Shown here in pieces: positions 12,819 through 13,559 of a stretch of DNA of 13,559 nucleotides (position 1 is its first letter; each line of letters starts with the position of its first letter). The notes below the pieces were generated by a model that was not told the origin of the DNA, searched no databases, and saw nothing but the letters and a program-made list of their open reading frames with translations. The DNA is taken from the NCBI GenBank assembly GCA_964536565.1, contig CAZHXK010000035.1:1-13559 (forward strand). The letters are read 5' to 3'. A program made the position numbers and the translations under genes. The stretch is from GCA-002688135 sp964536565 (GTDB taxonomy: Bacteria > Patescibacteriota > Patescibacteriia > Magasanikbacterales > GCA-002688135).

Positions 12819-12844
12819 AAAAAACACCCGAGAGGGTGTTTTTT
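12819..12844. terminator. Terminator after rplL, usable in both directions
   Basis: An 11-bp perfect stem (12819-12829 with 12834-12844), loop GAGA, core CACCC/GGGTG flanked by an A-run and a T-run. It lies between rplL and the convergent gene ending at 12868. Confidence 0.93.
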
Positions 12845-12867
12845 GTTTGAGTAAAAAAGTGTTATGT

Positions 12868-13559
12868 TTATTTGAGGTGAGTTAAAACGAATGAATACAC
12901 ATTTTGTCCGACGACTGTGTAGCCCTGCTGTTTGGATTCGTTAATAGCAAAGTCTTCAACAGCACGATCAAATACATATTGAGATTGCATCACGCCGCGG
13001 TCGCTTAAGATAATGAGACGTCTGCGTGCCGGCTCAAGTACATAGAGAAAATCAGAATCAGCATCTGTCCATATGTGGGTTGCGTGTTGTAGTGGGGGGT
13101 CAATCGAATCATTTTTAAAAGGCTCGCTCGCACCCTTAAATAGTTTATGGATGGTTTTTCCTCCATCCAGAATGTATACATTTCCATCGATGACAATATC
13201 AACAGGACGTTTAAGTGGGGAATCCTCGCGAAGCCATGATGTTCCGCGGGCGAATCCGGAGGTACTTGGTGAATGGCGTAGAATAGAGTTATCGCTGTAG
13301 ACGCTGTACAGACGAGTGCCAAATTGTTGTGCGTCGATCATTGATCGGGCTCCATCAAGAACTAAATCTGAGGACGTGAGGGATCCGCTGGATGCATCAT
13401 AGTGCTGCACAACGCCATCAATAATAAATAATAATCCATCGTCAGATTGCGTATATACCGTATTTTCAGGAAGGCTGCTGCTAAAGTCGGTGTGCTGTTC
13501 TCGGTCAACATCTGTAATGGATGATGCATTTACGGTGATGAGTCTGCCGTCTGAAAAAA
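12868..13559 (-). CDS. C-terminal part of a beta-propeller-like protein (5' end outside window)
   Basis: The minus-strand frame is open from the window end (13559) down to TAA at 12868-12870, giving about 229 residues; the real start lies beyond the window, and the GTG at 13410 is internal. Repeated short beta-hairpin units with a hydrophobic-Gly/Asp pattern recur about every 40-50 residues: 'DGRLITVN', 'DGLLFIIDGVVQHYD', 'RLYSVYSDNSILRHS', 'DIVIDGNVYILDGGKTIHKL', 'FLYVLEPARRRLIILSDRG', 'QGYTVVGQNVYSF'. This is the look of NHL/WD-type propeller blades. No catalytic motif is visible. The unseen N-terminus could hold a signal, membrane anchor or enzymatic domain. Function unknown; convergent with the rplJL operon. 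Confidence 0.8.
   Translation of the reverse strand, partial: FSDGRLITVNASSITDVDREQHTDFSSSLPENTVYTQSDDGLLFIIDGVVQHYDASSGSLTSSDLVLDGARSMIDAQQFGTRLYSVYSDNSILRHSPSTSGFARGTSWLREDSPLKRPVDIVIDGNVYILDGGKTIHKLFKGASEPFKNDSIDPPLQHATHIWTDADSDFLYVLEPARRRLIILSDRGVMQSQYVFDRAVEDFAINESKQQGYTVVGQNVYSFVLTHLK

Noticed and set aside
11978..12820. Minus-strand open frame of 280 codons opposite rplJ and rplL
   Set aside because: It is Ser/Ala/Pro/Thr-rich low-complexity translation of the reverse of GCA/GCT-rich ribosomal genes, without SD or family features; it also spans the rplL terminator.

Overview
The window looks like a chromosomal segment of a Patescibacteria/CPR-type bacterium, probably from the Parcubacteria side of that radiation (inference, moderate confidence). 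Pointers are: dense, mostly core genes with 1-nt spacers or short overlaps; almost no Shine-Dalgarno (SD) sequences in front of the conserved genes; ComEC split into two genes; a leucyl-tRNA synthetase carrying a foreign domain in its editing region; and envelope and hypothetical proteins with little recognisable homology. The standard bacterial code fits: TAA, TAG and one TGA act as stops. All genes listed are protein-coding; I saw no rRNA, tRNA, CRISPR array or insertion sequence.

Layout, left to right. (1) 1-1095: the 3' end of infB (translation initiation factor IF-2), then trxA (thioredoxin), closed by a near-perfect palindromic terminator shared with the convergent gene. (2) 1153-2118, minus strand: a calcium/sodium-type cation antiporter. 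It is divergent from (3) 2186-5216: a 48-residue membrane microprotein and leuS. Both divergent promoters sit so close to the start codons that the mRNAs are probably leaderless. leuS contains two insertions: a short dispersed-repeat-like segment read in frame (3039-3086) and a nucleotidyltransferase-like domain of about 150 residues inside the CP1 editing domain. (4) 5295-5663, minus strand: an orphan hypothetical gene with a consensus promoter, strong SD and its own terminator. (5) 5771-10643: a tight six-gene run of comEC membrane part, comEC metallo-beta-lactamase part, an exported L,D-transpeptidase with four calcium-binding-type loops, a one-domain alkylguanine-DNA alkyltransferase-like protein, xseA and xseB (exonuclease VII). 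(6) 10714-11454: a second orphan hypothetical gene with consensus promoter, strong SD and terminator. (7) 11517-12844: promoter, a leader of about 275 nt resembling an L10 autoregulatory leader, rplJ, rplL and a terminator. (8) 12868 to the window end, minus strand: the C-terminal part of a protein with beta-propeller-like repeats.

How the genes relate: regions 1, 3 and 7 are translation machinery. Region 5 couples DNA import (ComEC channel plus extracytoplasmic nuclease-type domain) with single-strand DNA degradation (ExoVII), which suggests uptake and recycling of DNA as nucleotides (inference). The most notable points are the LeuRS insertions, a probable one-base frameshift at a run of seven G at 9139-9145, the recurrent stop-T-ATG junctions without SD, and the contrast between those genes and the two SD-driven orphan genes.
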